From CAYXPG01 sp964564845 (GTDB lineage Bacteria; Planctomycetota; Phycisphaerae; Sedimentisphaerales; Anaerobacaceae): 13,196 nt of DNA. Below, in pieces: positions 1 to 8,134 of this stretch. The notes below the pieces were generated by a model that was given only the letters and a program-made list of their open reading frames with translations, did not search any database and had not been told where the DNA came from. A program made the position numbers and the translations under genes. How positions within the stretch are numbered: the stretch's first letter is position 1; every line of letters starts with the position of its first letter. The stretch covers positions 1 through 13,196 of the forward strand of contig CAZMCN010000056.1 of assembly GCA_964564845.1 (NCBI GenBank), read 5' to 3'.

Positions 1-2941
1 CTTTCCTTTTGATAGTGCCATGAACAAACGGCCTCCCTTCCTTGTCTGTAAAGTCACCGGGATCTTGAACGGGATTGAGGTCACGGAACTGAACAGTGCC
101 TTCTGCTGCCGCAAGTATCTCCGACTCAAGAATAGCCCTGGATGCAACCCCGCCGGTATGGAACGTTCGAAGCGTCAACTGAGTGCCCGGCTCTCCTATC
201 GACTGTGCCGCCACTATGCCAACCGCCGTACCTTCCTCAACGAGCACCCCTGTGCTCAGGTCCCATCCATAACACTTCGCACACAAACCAAACGGACTGT
301 CACAGGTCAATGGACTCCTGACTCGGATAGCATCCAGCCCCAATTTCTCTATCTTGTCCGCTATCTCATGTGTTATCACCTCATTCTCACGAACTATCAT
401 CTCATCGGTAATCGGGTTGCGAATATTGTCCCTTGCGGTCCGTCCAATAATCAACTCGGGAAGCGAAACATCGGTCTGCTCTCCGCTGCTCATCACGCTT
501 TTTGTAATGCCCTGTAAAGTCCCGCAATCACGCTCGGTAATAATAACATTTTGGGCAGCGTCAATAAGCTTTCGTGTGAGATAGCCTGAATTAGCAGTCT
601 TCAAAGCCGTATCTGCCAGCCCTTTACGAGCTCCGTGCGTAGAACTGAAATACTCAAGAACAGTCATACCCTCACGGAAATTTGACTTTATCGGCGTCTC
701 AATTATCTCACCGCTCGGCCTGGCCATCAACGCTCTCATACCTGCAAGCTGTTGAATCTGGTCAACACTTCCTCTCGCCCCGGAATCGGTCATAACATAT
801 ATCGGATTAAGGTAAGGCAAACCGGCGACGGTCCTATCTTCTTTAAGGCCGCGCATCATCTCATTGGTAACTGCCACGCGGGCATGAGTCCAGGCGTCGA
901 TAACCTGATTATACCTCTCTCCCTCGGTCAAAACACCGTTCACATAGTTCTTCTGAATTGTACCGACCTTCTTTTCGGTCTCCTCGATAATCTCTTGTTT
1001 CTTCTGCGGAATTTTCAAATCGGTAAGCCCAAAGCTCAGACCCGCAAGTGTCGCATATCTGAACCCTAAATCCTTTATCCTGTCAAGAAGGCCAACCGTC
1101 TCGGCGCTGCCGGCAAACTGGAAGCAGTCACTGATTACCTGACTGAGCTTACCCTTGCTCATTACCATATTGTAAAATGGTACATCCGGCGACTTGGGAA
1201 GCATATCATTGAATATGCATCGGCCCACCGTTGTCTCAATTATCCCCGACTGCTCGGGGTTAAAATGACCGGATTCACCAACAACTTTTCTTTCTTTACC
1301 TATCTTCACCTTGATTTTGGCCTGCAGACCGATTTTTCCGTTCTCGTAGGCCATCATCGCCTCAAAGGTATCGCGGAATATCGTCCCTTCGCCCTTCGCA
1401 CCCGAAAACATAAATGTCAGATAATAGTTGCCCATTACCATATCCTGAGATGGTCCAACCATTGGAGAGCCGTTAGAAGGTGAAAAAATATTGCTGGTGG
1501 TCATCATCAGAGTATGTGTCTCTGCCTGGGCCTCTACGCTCAGCGGCAAATGTACTGCCATCTGGTCGCCGTCAAAGTCGGCATTGAAGCCCTTACAGGC
1601 CAACGGGTGAAGCATTATTGCATTGCCTTCCACTAAAATCGGCTCAAACGCCTGAACCCCCATCCGATGAAGTGTGGGAGCTCGGTTGAGTAAAACCGGA
1701 TGCTGATGTATCACTTCTTCAAGAATGTCCCAGACCTGTTCATCACGCCGTTCAATTATTCTCTTGGCGCTCTTAATCGTATCTGCGAGTCCGTGCTGTT
1801 TAAGTTTTCGAATAATAAACGGCTGATACAACTCCAGCGCCATCTTCTTTGGCAAACCGCATTGATGCAGCTTCAAATTAGGCCCGACTACAATTACAGA
1901 ACGCGCCGAGTAATCCACCCGTTTGCCAAGCAGGTTCTCACGGAATCGCCCCTGCTTTCCCTTTATCATATCGGTCAGACTCTTTAATGGCCGATTGTTG
2001 CTGCCCAGCACCGGCCTGCGGCAGCGGCCATTGTCCAGAAGTGAATCCACCGCCTGCTGAAGCATACGCTTCTCATTGCGGATAATCACTTCCGGGGCAT
2101 TAAGGTCGATTAGCTTCTTCAATCGGTTGTTACGATTGATAATACGCCTGTAAAGGTCATTTAAATCGCTCGTTGCAAAATTCCCGCTTTCAAGAAGAAC
2201 CAAAGGACGCAAATCAGGCGGGATAACTGGAATAACCTCAAGAACCATCCACTGGGCTTTATTAACGCTGCTGGCTATTGCATTGACTGTCTTGAGACGT
2301 TTTGTAAACTCTCTGGTTTTTTGTTTGCTCCCCGTATCGACTATCTCCGCCTTTAACTGCTTTGCCAAAACATTAAGGTCCATCTCGGCCAATATCACCT
2401 TTATCGCCTCAGCTCCCATCAACGCCTTAAAGGAACTACCATATTTATTCGTAGCTTCGCGGAACTCATCTTCGCTAAGCAGTTGTCCCCTCTGCAATGG
2501 GCTTTGTCCCGGCTCTGTAACAACATAGTCCTGAAAATAAATTATCTTCTCAAGAGTGGCAGCCTTCATCGCCAAAAGAGTACCAAGATGGTTCGGAATC
2601 GCCTTGAAGAACCATATATGCACCACCGGTGCCGCAAGATTAATATGTCCCATTCGTTTTCTTCTGACCCTGCTGTGAGTAACTTTGACCCCGCATCGGT
2701 CGCAGATGATACCCTTGTACTTGGTCCCTTTATACTTGCCGCAGGTGCACTCCCAATCGCGTTCCGGCCCAAAGATTCTCTCACAGAACAAACCGTCCTT
2801 CTCCGGCCGATACGTACGGTAGTTGATTGTCTCCGGCTTGCGAACTTCACCGAAAGACCAACTGCGAATATCATTGGGACTGGCCAGCGATATCTTAACC
2901 GAACCGTAATCATTTATCCTGTCATAAATATCACTTATCAT
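1..2941 (-). CDS. rpoC: RNA polymerase subunit beta' (RpoC), N-terminal ~980 residues, cut by window edge
   Basis: Largest catalytic subunit of RNA polymerase; it holds the Mg2+ site for RNA synthesis. The start at 2941 (MISDIYDRINDYGSVKIS) has an SD-like GAGGA seven bases upstream. Seen: N-terminal zinc ribbon Cys65, 67, 80, 83; catalytic NADFDGDQM with Asp455, 457, 459; bridge-helix region (GARKGLADTALKTANSGYLT); second zinc site Cys806, 880, 887, 890; trigger-loop start LTLRTFHTGG with His928. The offset from E. coli numbering stays at 5 to 8 residues throughout, so no large insertion lies in this part. After HTGG the sequence continues ASRAILESE..., resembling the start of the E. coli SI3 trigger-loop insertion rather than the short Thermus form. 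Frame agrees at all landmarks tested. Lies 49 bases after rpoB, clearly cotranscribed. The rest of SI3, the jaw and the C-terminus are outside the window. Confidence 0.98.
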   Translation of the reverse strand, partial: MISDIYDRINDYGSVKISLASPNDIRSWSFGEVRKPETINYRTYRPEKDGLFCERIFGPERDWECTCGKYKGTKYKGIICDRCGVKVTHSRVRRKRMGHINLAAPVVHIWFFKAIPNHLGTLLAMKAATLEKIIYFQDYVVTEPGQSPLQRGQLLSEDEFREATNKYGSSFKALMGAEAIKVILAEMDLNVLAKQLKAEIVDTGSKQKTREFTKRLKTVNAIASSVNKAQWMVLEVIPVIPPDLRPLVLLESGNFATSDLNDLYRRIINRNNRLKKLIDLNAPEVIIRNEKRMLQQAVDSLLDNGRCRRPVLGSNNRPLKSLTDMIKGKQGRFRENLLGKRVDYSARSVIVVGPNLKLHQCGLPKKMALELYQPFIIRKLKQHGLADTIKSAKRIIERRDEQVWDILEEVIHQHPVLLNRAPTLHRMGVQAFEPILVEGNAIMLHPLACKGFNADFDGDQMAVHLPLSVEAQAETHTLMMTTSNIFSPSNGSPMVGPSQDMVMGNYYLTFMFSGAKGEGTIFRDTFEAMMAYENGKIGLQAKIKVKIGKERKVVGESGHFNPEQSGIIETTVGRCIFNDMLPKSPDVPFYNMVMSKGKLSQVISDCFQFAGSAETVGLLDRIKDLGFRYATLAGLSFGLTDLKIPQKKQEIIEETEKKVGTIQKNYVNGVLTEGERYNQVIDAWTHARVAVTNEMMRGLKEDRTVAGLPYLNPIYVMTDSGARGSVDQIQQLAGMRALMARPSGEIIETPIKSNFREGMTVLEYFSSTHGARKGLADTALKTANSGYLTRKLIDAAQNVIITERDCGTLQGITKSVMSSGEQTDVSLPELIIGRTARDNIRNPITDEMIVRENEVITHEIADKIEKLGLDAIRVRSPLTCDSPFGLCAKCYGWDLSTGVLVEEGTAVGIVAAQSIGEPGTQLTLRTFHTGGVASRAILESEILAAAEGTVQFRDLNPVQDPGDFTDKEGRPFVHGTIKRK

Positions 2942-2990
2942 TGATTAATCCTCATCTTAGATTTAATACCACAGCTCTCCCGATTCACGT

Positions 2991-5900
2991 CTATAGAGCG
3001 CTGCTTCCCAGCCGTTTCTTTTCAAGCTGAATATTCATTCCCAACCCTCTTATCTCGTTACAGAGCACATCAAAGGAAAGCGGTGTTCCAGCTTCGAGTG
3101 TATTTGTTCCTTTGACCATCGATTCATATATTTTCGTTCGACCTTCCACGTCGTCGCTTTTGACCGTCAGCATCTCCTGAAGCGTATAAGCCGCACCGTA
3201 CCCCTCCAGCGCCCAGACCTCCATCTCGCCAAACCTCTGTCCGCCTGTTCTTGCCTTTCCACCCAAAGGCTGCTGGGTAATCAGACTGTACGGACCTGTA
3301 GCCCTGGCGTGAATCTTGTCATCAACAAGGTGGTGCAGTTTCATTATATATATATACCCGATTGTCGCCTTCTGGTCGAACGGCAGCCCCGTCCTGCCAT
3401 CATATAATTGAGTCTTCAAACTATTCGGAACATGAACGAAAATCTCATCTTCCAGAGGCGAAGATGGTGGAGCCGCTTCCCTCGGTTTTGAAAAGAATTC
3501 TTCCAAGTGATCCCGAAAAGAAGAATCCATCGTGTTCTTAAGGTGACAATCGCACAGACGTTCCCGTAAACCTTTCCCTCCCCGGTAGCCCGCTTGGCCA
3601 ACATACACAACACGCCCTTGAACCTTGAAGCAGTAAACACCCGGTTCTTTAGGAGTGTCCTTATCACATGCCTTTTTGGCCGGAATCCATCTTGGGTTCT
3701 CTGTAAACTCTCGGAACTTCTGTATCAGAAGATTGTCTTTTTTCAAAGCATCATCCCACTCGAGTCCAAAATCTTCTGGCTCCTTTTCCTTCCCGTCGAA
3801 CCCTTTAGGACGAGTAACATTGAAGAATGGCATATACTCCTTTGATTTGTCAATTCCCTCTTCATCACGGTATTTGAGAATGGTTTTGCCCTCAAGAAGA
3901 TTAAGAAATCCTTCGAGACTTTCTTTATCCCTACCATTTGGGTCCTTGAAGTGGTCGACAACCACATGTCCAATCTGAGCCTTATCAAAGAACTCGTCTA
4001 CAGAAGCTATCGATTTAAGAATGTAGGACGTAGGCAAGAGTTTCCTTTCTCGTTTTTCTATCACCTCGTTCGCCTCGGCAGTCAACTGCTGGATATCTTC
4101 TTCGGCGGCACCGTCGAATACCGGCACAATTGCGTTAAAGCCCAAAACCTTCGCCACCCAGCCAAGATGAGTCTCCAAAATCTGGCCGACATTCATTCGG
4201 CTGGGAACGCCTAAAGGATTCAGCAGTATGTCAAGACTCGTGCCATCTTCGAGAAATGGCATATCCTCTTCGGGCATTATCTTTGCAATTACGCCTTTAT
4301 TTCCGTGCCGACCTGCTATCTTATCTCCAATCGACAACGTCCTTTTTGTGGCAACGTAAACCTTCACCATTTGCAGAACGCCGCTGGGAAGCTCATCACC
4401 ATGCTTCAAACTATCAATGTGCCTTTGCTTCTGCTCCTGAAGCTCGGTTATCTTCGTCCAGAATTTATTTACAATCTTCTCAACGTCATCGCGCATCCCC
4501 GCCGGCCTTACCCATTTTATATTAAAGTTTTCTACCTGCTCATAGACAACCTCGTCGTCCGCGCTGCTGCCGGCTTTTTGCCGTGTCGATGGGTCAACAA
4601 TGGTAACGTCAAACTTTTTATGTATGGCCTCTATCATTTGCCGAAATAACGCACACTCTTTTGCCTTCACCTGCTGACGGTATTCTTTTATCATGTCCCT
4701 GACAGCTTTCTTTTGTTCTTCACCACCTGCCCCACGCCGGGTAAATTTTTCCGTTCTTATCACAACCCCCTCGTATCCGCTGGGCAGTTCGAGCGAATCA
4801 TTTTTAACATCTTCGCCCGCCCGGCCGAATATGGCGTGAAGAAGCTTCTCCTCCGGCGTTAACTCGGTTTTGCTCTTCGGCACTACTTTTCCGACCAGTA
4901 TATCTCCGGTACATACCCTTGTGCCCTCACGGATTATTCCACCCCCATCAAGATTCCGAAGCGCCTTTTCACTCACATTCGGAATATCATTCGTAAATTC
5001 TTCTCTGCCCAGCCTGGTCTCACGAACCTCAGCCGTAAACTCATCAATGTGAATACTTGTGAAACTGTCGTTTTTGACAAGTTTCTCGCTGATAATAATT
5101 GCGTCTTCAAAATTGAATCCGTCAAAGGAAACAAACCCGACAAGAAGATTTTTACCAAGTGCCAAAGTACCGTCGGCTGTGCCGCCTCCGTCTGCTATCA
5201 CCTGACCTTTCTCGACTTTCTCACCCAGTTTAACCATCGGAACCTGATTAAGGCACGTCCTCTCATTCAAATCAACAAATTTCGAAAGCGTATATTCCTC
5301 AGAACCGTCAATCACTATATGCAGCGAATCCACAGCAGTAACAATGCCGTTTTTTTCTGCTCGCACTACCATACTCGAGTTCTGTCCAACCACCTCTTCC
5401 ATACCCGTGCCGACCAAAGGCCGTTCCGTCTTGAGCAGCGGAACCGCCTGACGCTGCATATTTGAACCCATCAACGCACGGTTGGCGTCATCGTGCTCAA
5501 GGAATGGAATCAGCGAAGCAGAGATTCCCACCGTTTGTTTCGGAGAAACGTCAACATAATTGACTTCATTTCCTTCTACATGAGCGAGCTCCCCCCCCTT
5601 CATCGCCAAAACCATATCCTTTTGGATTTCGTCGGTTTCCTGGTCAAACGCTGCCGGGGCCGCAATTGTCGCCTTCATATCCTCATCGGCGCGCAAATAA
5701 TCCACATCACCGGTGGCTCTGCCGTCTTTCACCCTCCGGTACGGAGTAAGCAAAAAACCGTATTGGTCAATCGTGGCAAATATCGCCAAGGAGGATATCA
5801 AACCGATATTGGTCCCTTCCGGCGTCTCAATCGGACAAATCCTGCCGTAATGGCTGATATGAACGTCACGAACTTCAAAACCGGCCCGCCTTCGATTCAA

Positions 5901-8066
5901 ACCGCCCGGACCAAGCGCCGACAAACGCCGCTCATGAGTTAACTGGCTCAAAGCATTCGTCTGGTCAACTATCTGACTCAGCTCGCCTCGACCAAAAAAG
6001 TAGTTTATACTGCTCGATACGCTCTTGGAATTTACCAAATCTGCTATCCGAACGGGTTCCTCCGTATCTCTTCTTGTGCTCAAACGTTCCTGCACGGTCT
6101 TGCGAAGCTTTAAAAGACCCTTCCTGACTTCGTCAGACGCCAGCTCATCGATTGTTCGCAGTCTCCTGTTACCCAGATGGTCGATATCGTCAACCTCGCC
6201 TTCGTTATTGCGAAGACCTACAATATAACGCATCGTATTAATAAAATCCTCGGCACAAAGAGTCATATCATAGTCCGGACTCTCAAGCCGTGCCAGCTCC
6301 TCCTCAAGCAGCTTTATCTCTTTCTGCGCCCACTGCTTCTTCTCATCAAGCGCCCACGTGTTGAGAAGATTGTCACCACAATCATAAATCTCTTTGTGTG
6401 TGTCAGCCTTAAATCTGGCGCCGAAATGTTCCTCAAGTCGTCCACTCAGCCCCTGGCTTCGGGGCTTTTCGCTCTTATTCGCCCCAGCCTTGCCAACATA
6501 GCCGTCTTTGACCCTTTTGGTCCTCAGACTCTTGAAAAAGTATATCCCCTGCTTGTTCGGAACTTTGGCCTTTGCAAGCTTCATATCAAGACTGTTGATT
6601 GTTATCCAGCCGGACTCGGACTCTATACTCTGCTTGCACTGCTTGAACAAATCCTCAAGCTGAGGATTCTTCTTAAACAGTCCCTCTACCTCCTTACGGC
6701 TCATCTCCTCTTTCTTGTTAAATCGCGGCAGCTTATTCTGAGAATCCACCGGATATTCCCACGACAGTTTCGTCTCCAGTGCCGTCAACTCACATTTTGG
6801 CTTCTTGTCCTTGAGAGGCTTACCGTCTATTTCTGTGACAACATACTTAAACGCAAAACCTCCCGTACGCTCGCCGCCCTTGACCAGATACTTTTTCCGC
6901 AGCACATCCTGGTTCACCTCGACCCACTTGCGCCCTTCTTCACTCTTGAGCCACTTTTCGAAATTGTCTTTAAGATTCTCTCGTAACTCGTCCAGTGCTC
7001 TGCGTATCTCATTCTTTCGAGATTCATTGTCACGCACGCTAAGACCAAACTTCCGATTCAATCTGAATCTGCCCACTTTGCCAAGACGATACCGGTTCGT
7101 GTCAAAAAATTTCTCTCTAAAGAAGGTTTTTGCCTTCTCCTGATTCGGCGGATTGCCAGGCCGCAGCCTCATATAAAACTTCAACAGAGCATGCTCGTTA
7201 CTCTGGCAATCATCCTCTGCAAGTGTGTTCAAAATAAGAGGGTCTCGAACCTGCTCAACAACTTCAACATTCTTAATCCGGCTTTGTTGTATCAAAGAAA
7301 CCCTGTCGCCGATTTGCTCACCAGAGCCGACTATCACTTCTCCAGTCTCGGTATCTACTATCGGCCCTACCGACCACATATCAGGTGTCAGTTTGTTTTT
7401 AGAGACGGTCTTCGTCGGATAAAACAGCCGAATAATCGACTCGGTGTCCCCGTGCGAAGCATCTATCGCTCGAAGAAATACCGTCGCAGGTATCCTGCTC
7501 GACTGGTCAATTTTAACGGTCAAAACGTCCTTTTTAGTAACCCCTATCTCTATCCAGCTGCCCCTCTCAGGGATGACTCTGCCCCCATGCAGCACCCTGT
7601 CGCCTTCTTTGCTCTCGATAAGAAAATCAACACCGGGACTTCGGTGAAGCTGGCTTACAATAACTCGTTCGGCACCATTGATGATAAACTCACCGCCACC
7701 TATCATAACCGGCATCTCACCAAGATACACCCACTGCTCCGACACATCTTCACCCTTCTTTTCACGAAGTCGGCAGCAAATCTTTAATGGGTAACCGTAT
7801 GTCAGATGTAACTGGCGGCAGCGTTTAAGTGGATAACGCGGCTCTTCCAGCTCATAACAGACATATTCCAGACAGCTATTCTTGTCGTAGCTTTCAACTG
7901 GAAATATCTCGTGAAACAGTGATTCAAGCCCGATGTCTTTTCGCTTGTTTGCTGCTGTATCTTTCTGCAGAAAGTCCTCGTAACTTTTCTTCTGTATCGC
8001 TACCAAATCTGGAATCTTAACGGCATCCCGGACCTTGCCAAAATTGCGAACGGTTCTTGAAACCAT
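2991..8066 (-). CDS. rpoB: RNA polymerase subunit beta (RpoB) with two large GIY-YIG-containing insertions, 1691 aa
   Basis: Second catalytic subunit of RNA polymerase. Start ATG at 8066 has GGGAG six bases upstream, and the N-terminus (VRNFGKVRDAVKIPDL) is typical. Conserved landmarks: DDIDHLGNRRLR (~626-637); rifampicin region LSQIVDQTNALSQLTHERRL (~696-715) keeping the equivalents of E. coli Gln513, Asp516, His526 and Ser531; GPGGLNRRRAGFEVRDVH; FNFEDAI with Glu987/Asp988; RHGNKGVI; active-site lysines 1576 and 1584 (E. coli 1065 and 1073 equivalents); C-terminal QRFGEMEVWALEGYGAAYTL. Usual length is about 1150-1350 residues. The excess is in two blocks, ~345-600 and ~1348-1549, each with a GIY-YIG-like motif; removing them leaves about 1234 residues. 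No frameshift or stop interrupts the frame, and no E. coli-type SI1 is seen in the lobe. Follows rplL after 67 bases and precedes rpoC by 49. Confidence 0.97.
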   Translation of the reverse strand: MVSRTVRNFGKVRDAVKIPDLVAIQKKSYEDFLQKDTAANKRKDIGLESLFHEIFPVESYDKNSCLEYVCYELEEPRYPLKRCRQLHLTYGYPLKICCRLREKKGEDVSEQWVYLGEMPVMIGGGEFIINGAERVIVSQLHRSPGVDFLIESKEGDRVLHGGRVIPERGSWIEIGVTKKDVLTVKIDQSSRIPATVFLRAIDASHGDTESIIRLFYPTKTVSKNKLTPDMWSVGPIVDTETGEVIVGSGEQIGDRVSLIQQSRIKNVEVVEQVRDPLILNTLAEDDCQSNEHALLKFYMRLRPGNPPNQEKAKTFFREKFFDTNRYRLGKVGRFRLNRKFGLSVRDNESRKNEIRRALDELRENLKDNFEKWLKSEEGRKWVEVNQDVLRKKYLVKGGERTGGFAFKYVVTEIDGKPLKDKKPKCELTALETKLSWEYPVDSQNKLPRFNKKEEMSRKEVEGLFKKNPQLEDLFKQCKQSIESESGWITINSLDMKLAKAKVPNKQGIYFFKSLRTKRVKDGYVGKAGANKSEKPRSQGLSGRLEEHFGARFKADTHKEIYDCGDNLLNTWALDEKKQWAQKEIKLLEEELARLESPDYDMTLCAEDFINTMRYIVGLRNNEGEVDDIDHLGNRRLRTIDELASDEVRKGLLKLRKTVQERLSTRRDTEEPVRIADLVNSKSVSSSINYFFGRGELSQIVDQTNALSQLTHERRLSALGPGGLNRRRAGFEVRDVHISHYGRICPIETPEGTNIGLISSLAIFATIDQYGFLLTPYRRVKDGRATGDVDYLRADEDMKATIAAPAAFDQETDEIQKDMVLAMKGGELAHVEGNEVNYVDVSPKQTVGISASLIPFLEHDDANRALMGSNMQRQAVPLLKTERPLVGTGMEEVVGQNSSMVVRAEKNGIVTAVDSLHIVIDGSEEYTLSKFVDLNERTCLNQVPMVKLGEKVEKGQVIADGGGTADGTLALGKNLLVGFVSFDGFNFEDAIIISEKLVKNDSFTSIHIDEFTAEVRETRLGREEFTNDIPNVSEKALRNLDGGGIIREGTRVCTGDILVGKVVPKSKTELTPEEKLLHAIFGRAGEDVKNDSLELPSGYEGVVIRTEKFTRRGAGGEEQKKAVRDMIKEYRQQVKAKECALFRQMIEAIHKKFDVTIVDPSTRQKAGSSADDEVVYEQVENFNIKWVRPAGMRDDVEKIVNKFWTKITELQEQKQRHIDSLKHGDELPSGVLQMVKVYVATKRTLSIGDKIAGRHGNKGVIAKIMPEEDMPFLEDGTSLDILLNPLGVPSRMNVGQILETHLGWVAKVLGFNAIVPVFDGAAEEDIQQLTAEANEVIEKRERKLLPTSYILKSIASVDEFFDKAQIGHVVVDHFKDPNGRDKESLEGFLNLLEGKTILKYRDEEGIDKSKEYMPFFNVTRPKGFDGKEKEPEDFGLEWDDALKKDNLLIQKFREFTENPRWIPAKKACDKDTPKEPGVYCFKVQGRVVYVGQAGYRGGKGLRERLCDCHLKNTMDSSFRDHLEEFFSKPREAAPPSSPLEDEIFVHVPNSLKTQLYDGRTGLPFDQKATIGYIYIMKLHHLVDDKIHARATGPYSLITQQPLGGKARTGGQRFGEMEVWALEGYGAAYTLQEMLTVKSDDVEGRTKIYESMVKGTNTLEAGTPLSFDVLCNEIRGLGMNIQLEKKRLGSSAL
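3420..4025 (-). other. RpoB insertion 2 (~residues 1348-1549) with a truncated GIY-YIG-like domain
   Basis: The core motif L-P-T-S-G..LYDGRTG of ordinary beta subunits (E. coli ~1035 onward) is split: LPTS at 1344-1347 is followed by YILKSIASV, and the core resumes at LKTQLYDGRTG (1550 on). The ~200 intervening residues have an unrecognised charged first part (~1348-1470), then KEPGVYCF with GVY 1476-1478, YVG 1488-1490, GLRERL with Arg1503, and His1508. The usual C-terminal half of the fold (metal-binding Glu, closing Asn) is not apparent before the core resumes, so nuclease activity looks unlikely. The site lies in the region where E. coli carries its own lineage-specific insertion (SI2), a known tolerant position. 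The last residues read VHVPN then Ser, only faintly like an intein end; no matching N-terminal splice block exists. Confidence 0.82.
6267..7034 (-). other. RpoB insertion 1 (~residues 345-600) ending in a near-complete GIY-YIG domain
   Basis: The beta core runs to VGRFRLNRKFGLSV and resumes at TLCAEDFINTMRYIVGLR; in ordinary beta subunits these pieces are only a few residues apart (around E. coli 410-420, at the end of the lobe). The intervening ~255 residues begin with a charged, helix-prone stretch (~345-400), then an unrecognised segment (~400-490), then a GIY-YIG-like domain: GIY 507-509, YVG 523-525, GLSGRLEEHF with Arg543 and His547, and a C-terminal segment L587-E-E-E-L591 followed by S-P-D-Y-D (596-600). 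In GIY-YIG nucleases this last segment usually reads like LExEL..L.P.YN, with a metal-binding Glu and a closing Asn. Here Glu is present but Asn is replaced by Asp600. No intein splice blocks are visible. Borders are by eye and could shift by about 10 residues. Confidence 0.85.
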
Positions 8067-8134
8067 ATCACACTCCCGTTTTATCCTGTTTGTCTTACAT
8101 TTACGTTTCTTACGCTATATGCCATACGCTCTTC

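Noticed and set aside
2566..2913. 115-codon minus-strand open frame overlapping the rpoC start
   Set aside because: It is in another frame than rpoC, whose zinc ribbon and N-terminus occupy the same bases.
3420..4025. RpoB insertion 2 as an intein (ends VHVPN followed by Ser)
   Set aside because: The Asn-Ser end is suggestive, but the penultimate residue is Pro rather than His, and no Cys/Ser-led N-terminal splice block or TxxH motif is seen at the start (LPTS then YILKS). GIY-YIG is also not the usual intein nuclease.
6177..6986. 269-codon open frame on the plus strand
   Set aside because: It lies antisense within rpoB, shows no family resemblance, and rpoB has strong evidence on the other strand.
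6267..7034. RpoB insertion 1 as a group I intron with a GIY-YIG ORF
   Set aside because: The frame is continuous with the core at both ends and has no stop codon; a spliced intron would not need this. No conserved intron core was recognised by eye.
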